Shown piece by piece: positions 44,250 to 56,058 of a DNA stretch of 64,000 nt. Location: the NCBI GenBank assembly GCA_021234155.1, contig JAJEKV010000090.1, positions 3,785,319 through 3,849,318 on the forward strand, given 5' to 3'. Position numbers and translations under genes: made by a program. Numbering within the stretch: position 1 is the first letter of the stretch; every line of letters begins with the position of its first letter. Below the pieces are notes generated by a model. That model saw only the letters and a program-made list of their open reading frames with translations. It did not search any database and was not told where the DNA came from. This DNA is from Isoetes taiwanensis. Its lineage: Eukaryota > Streptophyta > Lycopodiopsida > Isoetales > Isoetaceae.

Positions 44250-45120
44250 TTCTCTTTTTCAATCAAAACTGTGTAGTTGGACCCCAGTTAACGTCCAACA
44301 TTCTCTTCTGCAATGGCCAAGTGATTCTAGATTGATGTAAAGCAACTTCGTAAGATCTTACATTCTAACTCTAATTTAGAAATTACAAAGTACAATATTT
44401 AGCCTAGTCTTTTAAAAAGTTAGTCAATACTTTTTGTGATTGAAGGTTCATGTGTTCACAGACATCAAACATCAAGTAGAATTATCAATTTGCAGAACTG
44501 AAGATGCCTCATCATCACTAGAATGATATTTTTTAATAATAATATAAATTACTTAAATAAATCCAAAAGGAACTCCAATACAAAGATCTCGACACAAAGG
44601 CCGGTGAGTTACCAAAGGCGCATCCACCATCCATAAAAATCATCTAGATTTAGCTCAATAATGTAGTCTTTTTTCATCTGCCATATCTCTCGCAAATCAA
44701 AATATAATTGCAAATCAACTCAAACGTTAAGCTACAATTTCACACAACGATAGAATCCACATACGCATTACGCCAAGATTAAGGATGAAAGAAAAATGCT
44801 AGTTTCATATTAAACAATCCAAGCTTTAGCAATGTAACAACATGGGAGAATATTTACCTTGCATGCAATTAGTGAAGCAGAAGAGAAGCGTTCACAATAG
44901 CTCTTGAAGTGCTCTCAATGCGTCGAGACAATAAGAAGGCCTTCTATTTATAAGATGGAGTTTCGTTGGATGATCGACACACATGACTAATCTAGGGCTA
45001 TATTTATGCCAAGTGCCTATATCACAACTCGCATGTAATCATTAATATCATTCGATATATATTTCATATCCATAATTATCCTAAAATGGATATCATTAAG
45101 ATTCTATGGGATTGATATCT
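44250..45120. other. Stretch without recognisable gene
   Basis: AT-rich DNA inserted between the ORF1 and ORF2 remnants of copy 3. Confidence 0.4.
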
Positions 45121-45123
45121 TCT

Positions 45124-45720
45124 AACAAATTTGCCAATGGCCGCAATAAATGCAAAGTGCACACATGTCGTGCTTTGATAATTCGCAATAAATGCAAAGC
45201 GTATTAATGGCCGCAATAAATGCAAAGTGCACACATGTCGTGCTTTGATAATTCGCAATAAATGCAAAGCGTATTAATGGCCGCAATAAATGCAAAGCGT
45301 ATTAATGGCCGCAATAAATGCAATGGGTATTAATAGCCGCAATAAATGCAAAGTGCACACATGTCGTGCTTTGATAATTCGCAATAAATGCAAATCGTAT
45401 TAATGGCCGCAATAAATGCAAAGCGTATTAATGGCCGCAATAAATGCAAAAGGTATTAATGGCCACAATAAATGCAAAGTGCGCACATGTCGTGCTTTGA
45501 TAATTCGCAATAAATTCAAAGCGTATTAATGGCCACAATAAATGCAAAGTGTATTAATGGCCGCAATAAATGCAAAGTGCACAAATCTGCCATAAATGCG
45601 ATGAATGCAACGTGTCATTCTATGGTAATGCTCATATCTTCCTCCGCCATAAATGCTCATAAATGCCTCAAATCTGAAATTAATGCCATAAATGCCTCAA
45701 TGCAACGTGTCATGCCAATA
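45124..45720. repeat. GCAATAAATGCAAAG tandem array with higher-order structure
   Basis: A basic unit of about 28 bp (GCAATAAATGCAAAGCGTATTAATGGCC) alternates with a longer variant containing CACACATGTCGTGCTTTGAT. About 12-15 units; the right end decays into CATAAATGC repeats. Confidence 0.9.
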
Positions 45721-46356
45721 TAATTTGTAAGGAAGATATTAGAGGCGGGCAGAAAAATGTATCTGCCTTATAATAGGAAGGATAAGTGATAATTGTAATA
45801 TTTATCTTATAGAAAAATGTTTAAAACTTGTGAAATTACATGAAGGTACTCGCGGAGTACACATAAGCTCCTTCCAAAATTTTTGGATGAGCCCTAGGTG
45901 CACTCCGAGAGTAGCTTGCACAATTTCAAGGCATTCAATGAAGTAATTTTAAACTTTTGTCTTGACTTCATCTTGACCCCCAAAGGGACCAAAGTACTCA
46001 TGAAGTGCGCAGAACCCTTCCAAACAATTTGAACCCCAGCCACACTCCGTGAGTACCGTAGAATTTTGACCTTCCATAAATTGATCTAGCTAGCTCCAAA
46101 TCACTTGAAATTTATTGTAGTAGGATCATTAGAGAGTATATTACCTATTTGATACAATAAATTAGTCTAGGAAAATCAAACCTTGGTCCAAAATGACTTA
46201 AGTGTCCCAACCCTAAAATCCCAAAGTTAGGGTATGCCTATAAGTAGAGACATAATCCCATTAGTACCTCACAAGCATTGCTCTCAGCTCCAAGCCAATT
46301 TTTCAGGGCCCAAGGATGCTTCAAAATCATTTTGAAATGATAGCTAGCACCTCAGC
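45721..46356. other. Stretch without recognisable gene
   Basis: Non-coding spacer before the ORF2 remnant of copy 3. Confidence 0.4.
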
Positions 46357-47130
46357 ATGGCAACTACTTCATTCAAATGATGGTACAACACCTCGGTTCA
46401 TGCCATTGAGGTAGATGTTAACCTAATCTATAGTCTTTTCCAAAAGGAACTTGATTTGTTGGCCACTTTAGCTGCAATTCTTTTTTATCAAATGATTATG
46501 CTGGAATTCCAGCAAAAAGTAGGTCCTAGTGTACAACAGTTATCACATTGCACAGGAGGCTTTGTATCTAAAACCTCCCTGCGGGCATCTTTTAAATCAT
46601 GTACCAAATATTACCAAAGCGTTAGCAAATAAAGCTATGCGTATGCCAGACTACATGACAATGAGCGTCAACAAAAGGATGTACTTTTTCTATATTGCTT
46701 CCTTAGCCATCTTCTTATCTTATAGAGCCCAGACTGTGGTAGGAGAGTCGTCTATCCAACCTTAACAGTGAGCCTTTAGATATCAGGCCAAGTGATTGTA
46801 TGCTTTTGGAATACAAGTATTCAATAACAGAAGAGGAAAAAGCGACAAAAGACAAACAGGAGGAGGCCAAAGGCCTAATTGAAATGGATTTCACCTAAGA
46901 ACAGGAAGAAGCGGACGAGGAAATCGAGCGCTTTGAAGCAAACCAAGAGACACCTCATATAACTCCTCCGAGGTCATCACAAGCTTATCCCCGATCATTG
47001 TGAAAGGCCATGAATGCATTTTTCTGGATGATATCAAGAACCTTCCAGAGTGCAGAGATTGATGATACATAGTGGACGAGCAAGGCTTGGATAACCCCGT
47101 CATAAGAATTGAAAGTATCACTTGAGTTCT
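46357..47130 (+). pseudogene. ORF2 copy 3, decayed
   Basis: Starts ATG with MATTSFK-WYNT-SVHAIEVDVN, parallel to MATSDFRRWYSASAHAAEADVN of copy 1 (one stop replaces an Arg codon). EFQQKVGPSVQQL, ANKAMRMPDYMTMSVNK and SPIIVKGHECIFLDDIKNLP with ECRD follow in the order seen in copy 1 but in shifting frames. The conserved block TSLxPIIVxGxE is retained. No gag sequence was recognised downstream. Confidence 0.82.
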
Positions 47131-47149
47131 TTTTAGTCTAGTGCAATCG

Positions 47150-48048
47150 AGTTATTTGAATTGGGCAAAAACCTATATAAATATCCACAACATAATGAAT
47201 TGCAAGCAAATAGGCAGTAAGAGCTTGTTGGAAAATATCTAATGCTGATAACATATTATCAAAAAGCATTCTCAAAAGAAATTAAACGCATCAACCTACA
47301 CAAAAGAGAGAAGACGAGCGCTCGAGAAGGTTTTGAAGCAGAGGGAGGAATTTAAGGCGTGACCTAAAGCAAGCAATATATGAGCATGAGATTAGAACAG
47401 TTTCTTCCCAACTGGACTTTAGGGATTGAAGCACAGCTGTCTAATTTTGTTTGGCAAGAAATTTATCCTTGCAAAATGTCCTTGGAAGTTCTGACTACAA
47501 TTTAGACGGAACCATGGTTGAATCCCCATTTTCGTAAGAAGTTTAGCATATTTGTGCTGCCTTGATAATTTTATTCCATTGTATTTATTCCAAGAATATC
47601 CATGACACAAAAAACAGCTGCATATTTCATGTTCCAAAACTCTACAGTACAGTTGACATGAGCAGAGCATAAAAGTTCCATCGATAAGGTTTTCTAGTGC
47701 CATGGCATTATTTTATTGAATGAATCCAGTTATCATGATGTTCAAGGGGCCAACAACAATCTAAGGAACACGAGCAAATGCCCATCCATGATTTATTGTT
47801 GGTGTAATATGCATCTGGTCTAAATTCTTCAAATACTGTATTGAGTCAAGTTCAAGAAATAACTCCCCGTCCATGATTTACTATGCAAAAGCATTCCACT
47901 ACCTAAAATAATACCTAACTAGTCAGTTAAACCATCTCCTAGCCACATCAATATCCAGCATAATAACGGGGGTTTCTTTTTATATTTTGTACGTTTTTTC
48001 AATATGGTTTTCATATGATTTGCTGGGTGTATTACACAAGGTGTATTA
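47150..48048. other. Stretch without recognisable gene
   Basis: Non-coding flank between copy 3 and the insertion site of copy 2. Confidence 0.4.
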
Positions 48049-48053
48049 ATTAG
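48049..48053. repeat. Target-site duplication, left (ATTAG)
   Basis: ATTAG directly precedes the LTR terminus TGTGACG and recurs directly after the other terminus at 59537-59541. Confidence 0.9.
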
Positions 48054-49702
48054 TGTGACGCTCCCTGCTAAATATACGGCACCCGGCCGTACATTCGGCA
48101 GGAAATCCCCCATCCGGTCCATCAACCGCATGGGCCCTCCGTCTAACCCGCACTCTGAGAGAATCCTAGTGCAGGCAGGGGACACGAAGGTGTCTTGCGC
48201 GCCCTTCCCCTATGGGCTCCTATCACAGCGGAAGCATAAACAACGTCAGAACTAGCAATAGCAATACAACATACTACCTCGAAGGGTAGTCCATCACATA
48301 TCCATAAGAGCAAAGAAGATAATCATAAACCATAAAACATAAGAGCTCCTACCCATGGCTCTGACTCATAAGGAGGATGACTGACTGGCTAGGCCTCAAG
48401 ATAGAGCAGACCGAGTCATAACAATGGCAAGGGCTGGCATAAGACAATGGCTAGGGTTGACTACTCCATCCGCCCCTCCCGTGCATACTTTGCGGATGGG
48501 CTCAATCGGGCTCGCATGACTCTAGCCTTCCTGATATGCAATCCCATGGCATCACCCATCGGGACTACTCCGTGTTGCATCTCCCCGGTCCGGCCGAGGC
48601 GGAAGGGTTGCATTTCCCCTCCCGGGGTCTAGAGGTTCCACGGCGGGCTAGAGAGAATCGTGGCGACACCGCCATTCATATCCGGCCAACCCCCAAAACA
48701 AGAGCCAAGCCGACACTTGCAACTCTTGAGAGGCGTGGCGACACCATCGCCCGTGAGGTGTCGGACCCATGCTCGGCCCGCACGGTGACCGACCATAAGC
48801 CCAGCCCCACTATGGGATCCCCCCGTAGCCCCCACTTCGGCAGGGATCCTCCCTCCCGCATTGCCTCTAGCCCCGTTGTGTAGTCTTTGAGTCACATCAT
48901 AGCCTCCATAGCCCTAAGTGGGTTCCTATGCACAAAGCCGCAACTAATAGGAACTAAGGGATCTACACTAGGAGCATACTACATATGGCCCTAGGTCTCT
49001 ACCCCCCTTCCCAATACAAGAGGAGCAACATGATCAACCAACATCATGTACATCATATCATGATAAACATCATAAGAACATCTTAACCTAATCATACAAA
49101 TCTAACTTACAGTTAGGGTTCCTTGATTAGGGTTCAAGATGATGCATGAGGGTTCTAGGACGGCTCTACCCTAGATACAAGATACTAACTCATCTGGAAT
49201 GTTAATTCCAGATGAACTACTATGACTACTACTCTACATACCTGCTCTTGAAGCACTCCCTCCCAATCCCGGGCGTCTCCATGGTCTTGAAGTGTTCGAG
49301 GTAGCTCCCACTCCTGGCCGATGCGCCACGCCCCGGGCTCGGCCAGTGTGCTAGGCTATGCCACAAAGAGACGGTTCTCAAACGGAGTTTCGAAAGGCCA
49401 AGAAGGTTCCCATTTGTTGGAGCCGAAAAGAGGCCTAGGGTTAGGGTTTAGGCCTTTATAGGTTAGGGTTCACATGTTATGCCACGTGGCTCCAATAGGG
49501 TAAGACCGTGTGGCGGGTGCCCAATAGGTTAAGGCCACGTGGAAAATGGTCTTAGCCTAAGGTTGGCTAAGTTATATGAATAACTTAGTCATGCCCCCTA
49601 GTGCCACAATCTATGGTATACAAGGCTATGAAGATAGACTTGTATAGTGATGAGTCCGTGAATATACGTGATTTATAGCGTATATTCCCCTCGAACGCCA
49701 CA
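48054..49702 (-). repeat. 3' LTR of copy 2
   Basis: 1649 bp. Begins TGTGACG and ends CGCCACA (one change from CGTCACA). From about 48960 to 49250 it matches the other LTR almost base for base; differences and small indels cluster in GC-rich stretches. A TATAAA is present on the minus strand at 49455-49460. Confidence 0.95.
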
Positions 49703-49714
49703 TTCTCCCCACTT
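49703..49714 (-). promoter_or_regulatory. Polypurine tract of copy 2
   Basis: The minus strand reads AAGTGGGGAGAA immediately before the 3' LTR, the expected plus-strand DNA primer site. Confidence 0.85.
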
Positions 49715-50635
49715 AGGACAATGCCGTCCCTCGAAGATTGCGCTAAGGTGACGAACCTACTCTAATCCTGCAAAAGCACACAACAAGAATATATGAACTT
49801 AACTCTATTGAAAAGATCAACTTTTCGTTAATTACTTATTATGTAATTATAAAGCTATATTTATAAGTTATACAAAATTATATAGCTATAACAACTATTA
49901 TTATCAAAGTATACACATAATATTATTACAACAAATTTAGGAGTTCATAGTTAGTCTAAAATCTATGACTCCTATCTTCTCGTAACGTGCTCCCTCCTTC
50001 ATGCTTCCCTTCACCGCCCGCACAAGTAGCACATTACGTTATATAAGTTAATAAGTTTGTGGTTTTAGGGGACCACCCCCTTTACCTACCTCCTTGAGCC
50101 GAACTACTAACTCAAGGTTACCCTACTACCTTGCACTCGATCATGGCCCTTTCGGATTTGAGCTTAAGGACCATTTAAGATGATCCTATCATCGCCCATG
50201 ATCAAGTGCTACCTTGTACTCGGTTACCCGGTGCCGAGTACCCCTAGTGCATCATGCCCCAAGGGTTTTAAGCTAGGGAACGTCTCACGATCCCATCATC
50301 GCGCATGATCACTTTGACCTTCACCATGACCCTCCTACGGCCAGGTGTGCGTACCCCGCATCGCGGCATAGAGAGCATCCGATCGATGTCCCATCATCGC
50401 CCACCATGCCTCAATCCTCACTCACATGACCCTAATGGTCATGCGCACCTCTTGGTGCGTGCTGGCCTAGAGAATGCCTTAAAGGCATATCCCATCATCG
50501 CCCACACGTTCCAAGATTCTGGCACATGCACTCTACTAACTAGAATACATGAGCCAGAACTTAAGGCTAACTAAGAAACATACTAAGCTAACCTCCTGGC
50601 AAGTCGGCGTCGATCAATTCGGAGACGACTCGCCC
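49715..50635 (-). other. 3' untranslated internal region of copy 2
   Basis: Sequence between the chromodomain end and the polypurine tract. It contains repeated CCCATCATCGCCCA / CGATGATGGG phrases (for example near 50190, 50390, 50490) but no coding sense was recognised. Confidence 0.5.
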
Positions 50636-50815
50636 ATCAACTCCTTCATAAACTCTGGGTATTGCTTCTCCAAATCCTGCTTCAATACCCAGATCGTGTC
50701 TTCCACGGGCAAGTGCTTCCACTTGACCAACTGCTGGAGGAATTTAGATCACCTAGTCCTCTTGAATGAGTTATCAAGAAGCAATTCAGACACAATTTCA
50801 ACTTGATCTTCCGTC
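50636..50815 (-). pseudogene. Integrase C-terminal chromodomain of copy 2
   Basis: The minus strand reads DQVEIVSELLLDNSFKRT, a stop, then LQQLVKWKHLPVEDTIWVLK and DLEKQYPEFM. This matches the chromodomain pattern VExIL...YLVKWKGYP-EDTWEP...L. The Trp of LVKWK is kept but the first and third aromatic-cage positions are not aromatic, as in the group II chromodomains of plant chromoviruses. Upstream, RWAGPFKILEKTG and LSAHLKVFHVSLLKRHDPNP are the usual integrase C-terminal/GPY-F region. Confidence 0.8.
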
Positions 50816-51599
50816 ATTTCCAACAAAGTTGGAGTATCCAAAACCTCCTCAGGGTTAGGATCGTGCCTTTTCAATAAACTCACATGGAAGACCTTAAGGT
50901 GGGCTGAGAGATCCAACTTGTAGGCTTGGGAGCCCAGTCTTCTCCAAGATCTTGAACGGACCGGCCCACCTAGGGGCGAGCTTCTTACAATTGCCGATGC
51001 GAAGCTTCCCTTGCTTAACCTTTACTTGAGCCAAACTTTATCTCTCACAACAAAACAACTCTCGAGGAGTTTTATGTCTATCTGCTAGACTCTTCAGATG
51101 TACCCATGCTGTTTGAAGATATTCCCACACTTCTACCAAAAGCTACCGCGTCGTTGTTGAGAAACTTCCACCTAGGGCACTAGATTATGCCACATAACTA
51201 GGGTCAAGCATTGATAACTGTAATTGATCATGGAGGAGACATCTTCGATGACTCTTGCTTCATATTATTGTACGTAATTGACCAGGTGGATGTACTCGGC
51301 CCATTTATTACTTGTTCCAATCATAGTTTCTCAACGTGCTCTCCAAAATTGTGTTGGTGCGGTCCCTTTGCCGATTTGACTGCAAATGATAAGCAAAACT
51401 CATCAACAAGTTGGTGCAGCTCGTGTTGAAGAAGTCTTGCTAAACGTCGCTAAAGAACTTCGGATCTCTTTTGGTGATGATCAACCTGCGCATTCCATGC
51501 AGCCTAAAAGATCTCTTATGTAGACCACACGGCTAGAGCCAAGGCGGTGTCTATGGTGTGGCATGGCAAGCATGTGCCCTTTTGCTAAGCTATATACCA

Positions 51600-51880
51600 C
51601 AACCATCAAGGCTTCAAAGCTTCTTGTTGTCCTTGGGAGGCCAACTATAAAACCCATGCTGATGACTTCCCACTTGGTGTCTGGCTCCGCCCTTGATGAC
51701 TCCTGGAATTCGAAGTTGTTCCGCCCTTGTCTGCTGGCTGCACTGACATTCTTGGATATGTCTGATTATCTGCTTCTTCATATCCGGCCAGACGTAGCTA
51801 CTTCTAATCTTGAAGTAGGCCTTTATAAATTTTGCATGGCCGGAAATAGGGCTATTATGCATGTCCTGGAAGATTTTTCT
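51600..51880 (-). pseudogene. Integrase N-terminal zinc-binding region of copy 2
   Basis: HNSPISGHAKFIKAYFKIRS, then YVWPDMKKQIIRHIQECQCS, corresponds to the H2C2 domain of Ty3/gypsy integrases. The terminal Cys pair is spaced one residue short of CxxC. The catalytic core further on is too eroded to read. Confidence 0.8.
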
Positions 51881-52095
51881 TACTTCTTATACTTTGGGTA
51901 ATGATAATTGTTCTTTTTATTAGAGATTACCTTCCTTTTTAAAATATTTGAAGGTTTCTCTTTCTTAATCCGTCCTTGCACTCTTGCAAAGACTAGCCCA
52001 TTATGTGCTTGAACTCCATGTTGGGGTAGATGGCTTCTTCTATCTTCTTGCCGAATTCGCTTGCCGAAGTGGAGATGGCATTGCAAATTGCTGCT

Positions 52096-52500
52096 TCAAA
52101 AGCTTGCCAATGAGTGGCGACGTCTTAACATCTCCACGGCTGCATGCTCTTCCATTGATTTGCTGTAGATCACGATGTCGTCGAAGAGAATTGATGAAGA
52201 AATCATCCAAGGAATCTTCGAAGATGTCGTCCTCAAATGCATACAAGTTGGTGGAGCATTCCATAGACTTAGGGGCATTACTGTGAAATCATAGTGCCCA
52301 TACCGTGTTCTGAAGGAGTCTTATAATTATCTTCCCCCTTCATCCTTATTTGCTGATTGCCCGAGCTTACGTCGATTTTGTAGAAGAATCCTGCTTCTTG
52401 GGGCTGATCCATTATGTCGTTTGCTTGTTGAGCTGCCCATGGTTGATATACATCTTTAGACTTCCATCTTGGCCGAAAGGGTCCCCAAGTCAATCAACTC
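52096..52500 (-). pseudogene. Reverse transcriptase fragments of copy 2
   Basis: FFYKIDVSSGNQQIRMKGED (motif A region, usually FSKIDLRSGYHQIRM) and FDDIVIYSKSMEEH (the catalytic YxDD block, first residue changed to Phe) appear in different frames. Confidence 0.82.
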
Positions 52501-52799
52501 CTACAACTGCTTCTTGAGCTCTGCTAGCTCGGAAGTGCTGATTCTATAAAGAGCCTTGCTGATCGGCTCTGCATCCGGTGCAAGAGTGATTTCAGTCTCT
52601 ATGCTTCTATAGAGCAAAAGCTCTCAAATTTCATCAAGGGATATATCATGGGACTTCTTAATTACTTAGAAATTGGCCAAGGCAACTGTTTCGAAGTAGC
52701 ATCTTCCTTCTTACTATTGCGGTCGGAGTCGACAACTTGTAGCTTATGTATGACTTGTAACTGACATGCGTTGCACGATTGGAATTACTTAACTTAAAT

Positions 52800-53010
52800 T
52801 ATAAGGTACTTGCCCTTTGGTGCTGGGATAAGTATCTCTTGCTTATAATAATCAATTATTGCTTTAGCCAGCTTTAATATTGCATGCTTATTATGAGGTC
52901 ATAATTGCCAATGTACATAAGTTGGTGTCGATGCTCTACTTTGCTTCGCTTAAGGTTGATGTCGAACTTGACTCTTGTTCCATTGGTGCTGCTAATTACT
53001 CGGCCTTGCC
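52800..53010 (-). pseudogene. Protease fragment of copy 2
   Basis: NGTRVKFDINL, MYIGNYDLIISMQY and, past a stop, KQEILIP-x-PKGKYL align with GKRINFDIDL, MGIGKYDLIIGMEY and GKRKVTFPMPDGK of copy 1. The gag zinc knuckle of copy 2 was not recognised. Confidence 0.7.
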
Positions 53011-54126
53011 TTAACTACTGGCCTAGATTTAGACTTAAGAGTCTTGCTCTTAAAGATGTCCGCCATCTAGAAGGTGCAAAATTACAAGTTAAAGAACTAC
53101 TTACATAAATCTTATGGCCACAAGTTTAGTCGGCATGACATTACTTTTGGGCACACATAGAAAACTATATGATTAGATAATTATTCTTGTTTTAGATCTA
53201 ATCTATACTCTAGGATCTCCCCTTTCTTACTTATTGCCCTCTTGAAATAGTCCCACCTTTGAGTTGATGCCATCTAAGAAGTTGGCCGGACTTATTAGAT
53301 TGCATCCCTTCACTTGGTTGGATTATTCCTTATGCTGCGGAAGTACTCGTCATATACATGGTCGACGGTTATCCTATTATTGAATCCTTCTTAGCGAGGT
53401 GATCAAGCTCACGAAGAGGTTTTAATATGTTGGATATCTGTCAGCAATGTATACAATTATTGTACTCCATACATTTTCTTCCCAATCCTTGAAGCTTTGC
53501 TCAATTATTGGGTACATCCCTTCTAAAAGAAAATAAAATAAATAATAAAAAAAATCTACTCGAAATTTCGTCCCAATCCCATCATGGATGTTATCACCCA
53601 TAATTCTAAGAAACTCAACTATCTGATAGGTCCTCTAGCTTGCTTAAAGCTGGTGTAGTCATTAGTCGTTGGAGTAGCAAGGCGATGGTCCATAATTTAT
53701 TGAAAAGAATGTGGTATCCTTGGAGTTGCTGTATAATCATTCGTGTGCCCTGCTTCTTTTGTCAAACATATTCTGACTCTGATCGTCCTTAATGTTGATG
53801 TTGACTATCTTCATTAACATTATCCCGTGGACTTGCTGATGTAGTGGCGACATAAGGCTCGGTGTCGCATCCTAGAGCTTGAAGGTAATGTTCTTCACAT
53901 TCTAGAATCTTTCATGTCGCTCATCTGCCTTGGAGATTACGAGATTCGAGGATGATTCTTCTAACTCCTGAATTGATATTGTTGTGTTGACCTTGTCGAT
54001 TTGATTCTTTCTCCTGGCGGCCACATGCTGCTGTTATAAGGCTGAAGACAATGTCGAGTGCTTTACCACTTCTAACTGTGCAACTTCTCTTGCTGAGAGG
54101 AGTTTATTTGCATCCATGTGCAGGGA

Positions 54127-54870
54127 CTATAATCTTGAGTGATCAGTTAGTAATGCTAGTATTTTGTCCCCCATGATGCCTCTTCTTGATGGTGTTTGAC
54201 CTCCAATCTCTAAGGTAGAAGATTGTCGTGATCTTGAGATGGTACTGTCGAGGTTGATGCAGCTGCTCTGAAGTATCGGGGCTGATGAGGAAGAAGTTTG
54301 TTGCAGTCTCGCCATATTTCTATTCCTGAGGAGCCCACTCTTGCTGGCTTGTAATACCTCCTTAGTCAAAGCATGTCTGCTTGGAGTCTAGATCTGATAC
54401 TACTATGGCCTGTATACCTGCGATAGTTGCCCTTCCTCGAGGTATGTCCAGTCTCATCCTTTAGGGCTCTTGATACCATAAGTCGATGAAGTGTACTTGT
54501 TGGTGGTGTAGCTGTGACATTAGTCATCGATGTGGGGCCGTTCCTCGAGACAATATGGCACTTGGAGAATATCCTTGACTAGGAGGTGTTCCTCCCCTAA
54601 TGTGATCAATTTTGTAAGTGCCATGATGCCCATTGGCTGTTGCATAGCCCTCTTGGCAAGTCTTGTGTCTATCCTTGATGTCGCAATCATCCATCCTATA
54701 GGCTCTCCTTTATTTTTGTTCGGCTTCCCTGTACACCGTCTTGGCTTTTGCTTTGCTGAAGTTTCCTCCATAAGTTGCCCTCTGCTTTCAATTCCTTAAA
54801 GTTGTCGAGTGGCTCCACTGTCGAGGCTCGAGGATCTGCAACGAAGGTTCTCCTGACCTATATTATTGCC
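54127..54870 (-). pseudogene. ORF2 copy 2, decayed
   Basis: PMGIMALTKLITLGEEHLLV, then KDILQVPYCLEERPHIDD, aligns with the conserved ORF2 block of copy 1 (LGITSLAPIIVEGEEYLLLT, DIQNLPECRE). Further on RNMARLQQTSSSS and QTPSRRGIMGDK parallel RHATSNILTASSS and the RHRTGGRGGEDP tail. The N-terminal region was not identified. Confidence 0.75.
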
Positions 54871-55679
54871 CTAACCACAAGGCAACTAATACTACCACAC
54901 AATAATTACTTATATCTACTTACTCTGCAAACCCTATTTTTATGCCTTTATCCACTCTCCCTTAATTGACCCACTTGGCACTTTACTAGACACTGAGGAA
55001 GGTACTTATTTACTGTTATAGGGTGGTAGAAGGAGACTCATTCACTGGGTGTACTTGGTGTGCTAGACTGAATTACCTAGATAGAATGAATTCCTAGACA
55101 ATTGTCTATGATACAAGGCATGGCTGAAGACACTTGATGATAGTGCACCTATAACGTGTGTTGGTGTATCATACCAACGTGTGACAACAATTTCTAAGGC
55201 CTTGGCAACTAGCTGGGTTTCTAAGAAAAAAAAGTTTAATTATACTACCTGTATGTAGACAAGAAGACACTTAGCAAGATAAGAGCGACAACTAAGCTGA
55301 GATGAATGCAGATGCTGTCTCTATCTAACTTAAGGATCTTGGTTCTAAGTCTAAGGCTTGGCCATTAATATTATCTAACATTATTAAAGCTTAAATATAA
55401 TTAAGGATTATATTTCAAACATAAACGATGCCCGCCTTCAGTGGTTGGCACGGGGGGGTTGGGAGGTTCAATTCCCGCTACTGTGGGAATTCTTTTAAGA
55501 TGATGTTCAAAATAGATTGAAAAGCTAGAATGGGGTGCTACAAGACACTAGAGTGCATGGCAAGAGGCTAGCATGTGCACTAAGAACCTTTCAATGCATT
55601 TTTGGACAAAAACGTATGAAACCGGGTCAGAGTGCGCAAACCGGTATATATATATACTATAGATATATATATGGGCAAA

Positions 55680-55746
55680 CCGGGTGAATCCGCGCGGATG
55701 GCCTCTGCGTCGCGAACGCAGACGCGTTTGGCGCGGTCTCACCCGG
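55680..55746. repeat. 67-nt hairpin between ORF1 and ORF2 of copy 2
   Basis: Outer arms CCGGGTGA / TCACCCGG, further pairing CCGCGC / GCGCGG, and an inner stem CTGCGT / ACGCAG. It has the same length and position as hairpins A and B of copy 1 but almost no sequence identity. Confidence 0.65.
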
Positions 55747-56058
55747 GTTGGCCAATTCTAGCTATTTTTGGATTTTTTAACAAATTTAAAGTGCTACACT
55801 GCATTTCTAGACAATTTCTAAGCATTCTAACAACTTTTTGTATGAAATTTGGATCAATTTTTGCCCTAAATCAAGTGACTATGCTACTTAGCCAATTAAG
55901 AGCATTTTAAGTAAGATGCAAAGGATTCTACTACAATTAATTTATACAAGAATATTTTTATATCCTACAAGCAATTAATTTATAGTAAATTTACTTCTAA
56001 TGAGTAAAACAATGTACATGAAAACTTATATTTATATAGTTTGCTAGACTGGGGCTCT
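55747..56058. other. Spacer of copy 2 between hairpin and ORF1
   Basis: AT-rich, non-coding. Confidence 0.4.

Noticed and set aside
45124-45720. CRISPR-like array
   Set aside because: Units are contiguous degenerate satellite repeats without unique spacers; a eukaryotic context.
55425-55495. tRNA-like or SINE head (AGTGGTTGGCAC ... GGTTCAATTCCC)
   Set aside because: Box A and box B-like motifs are too close together and no cloverleaf could be drawn.
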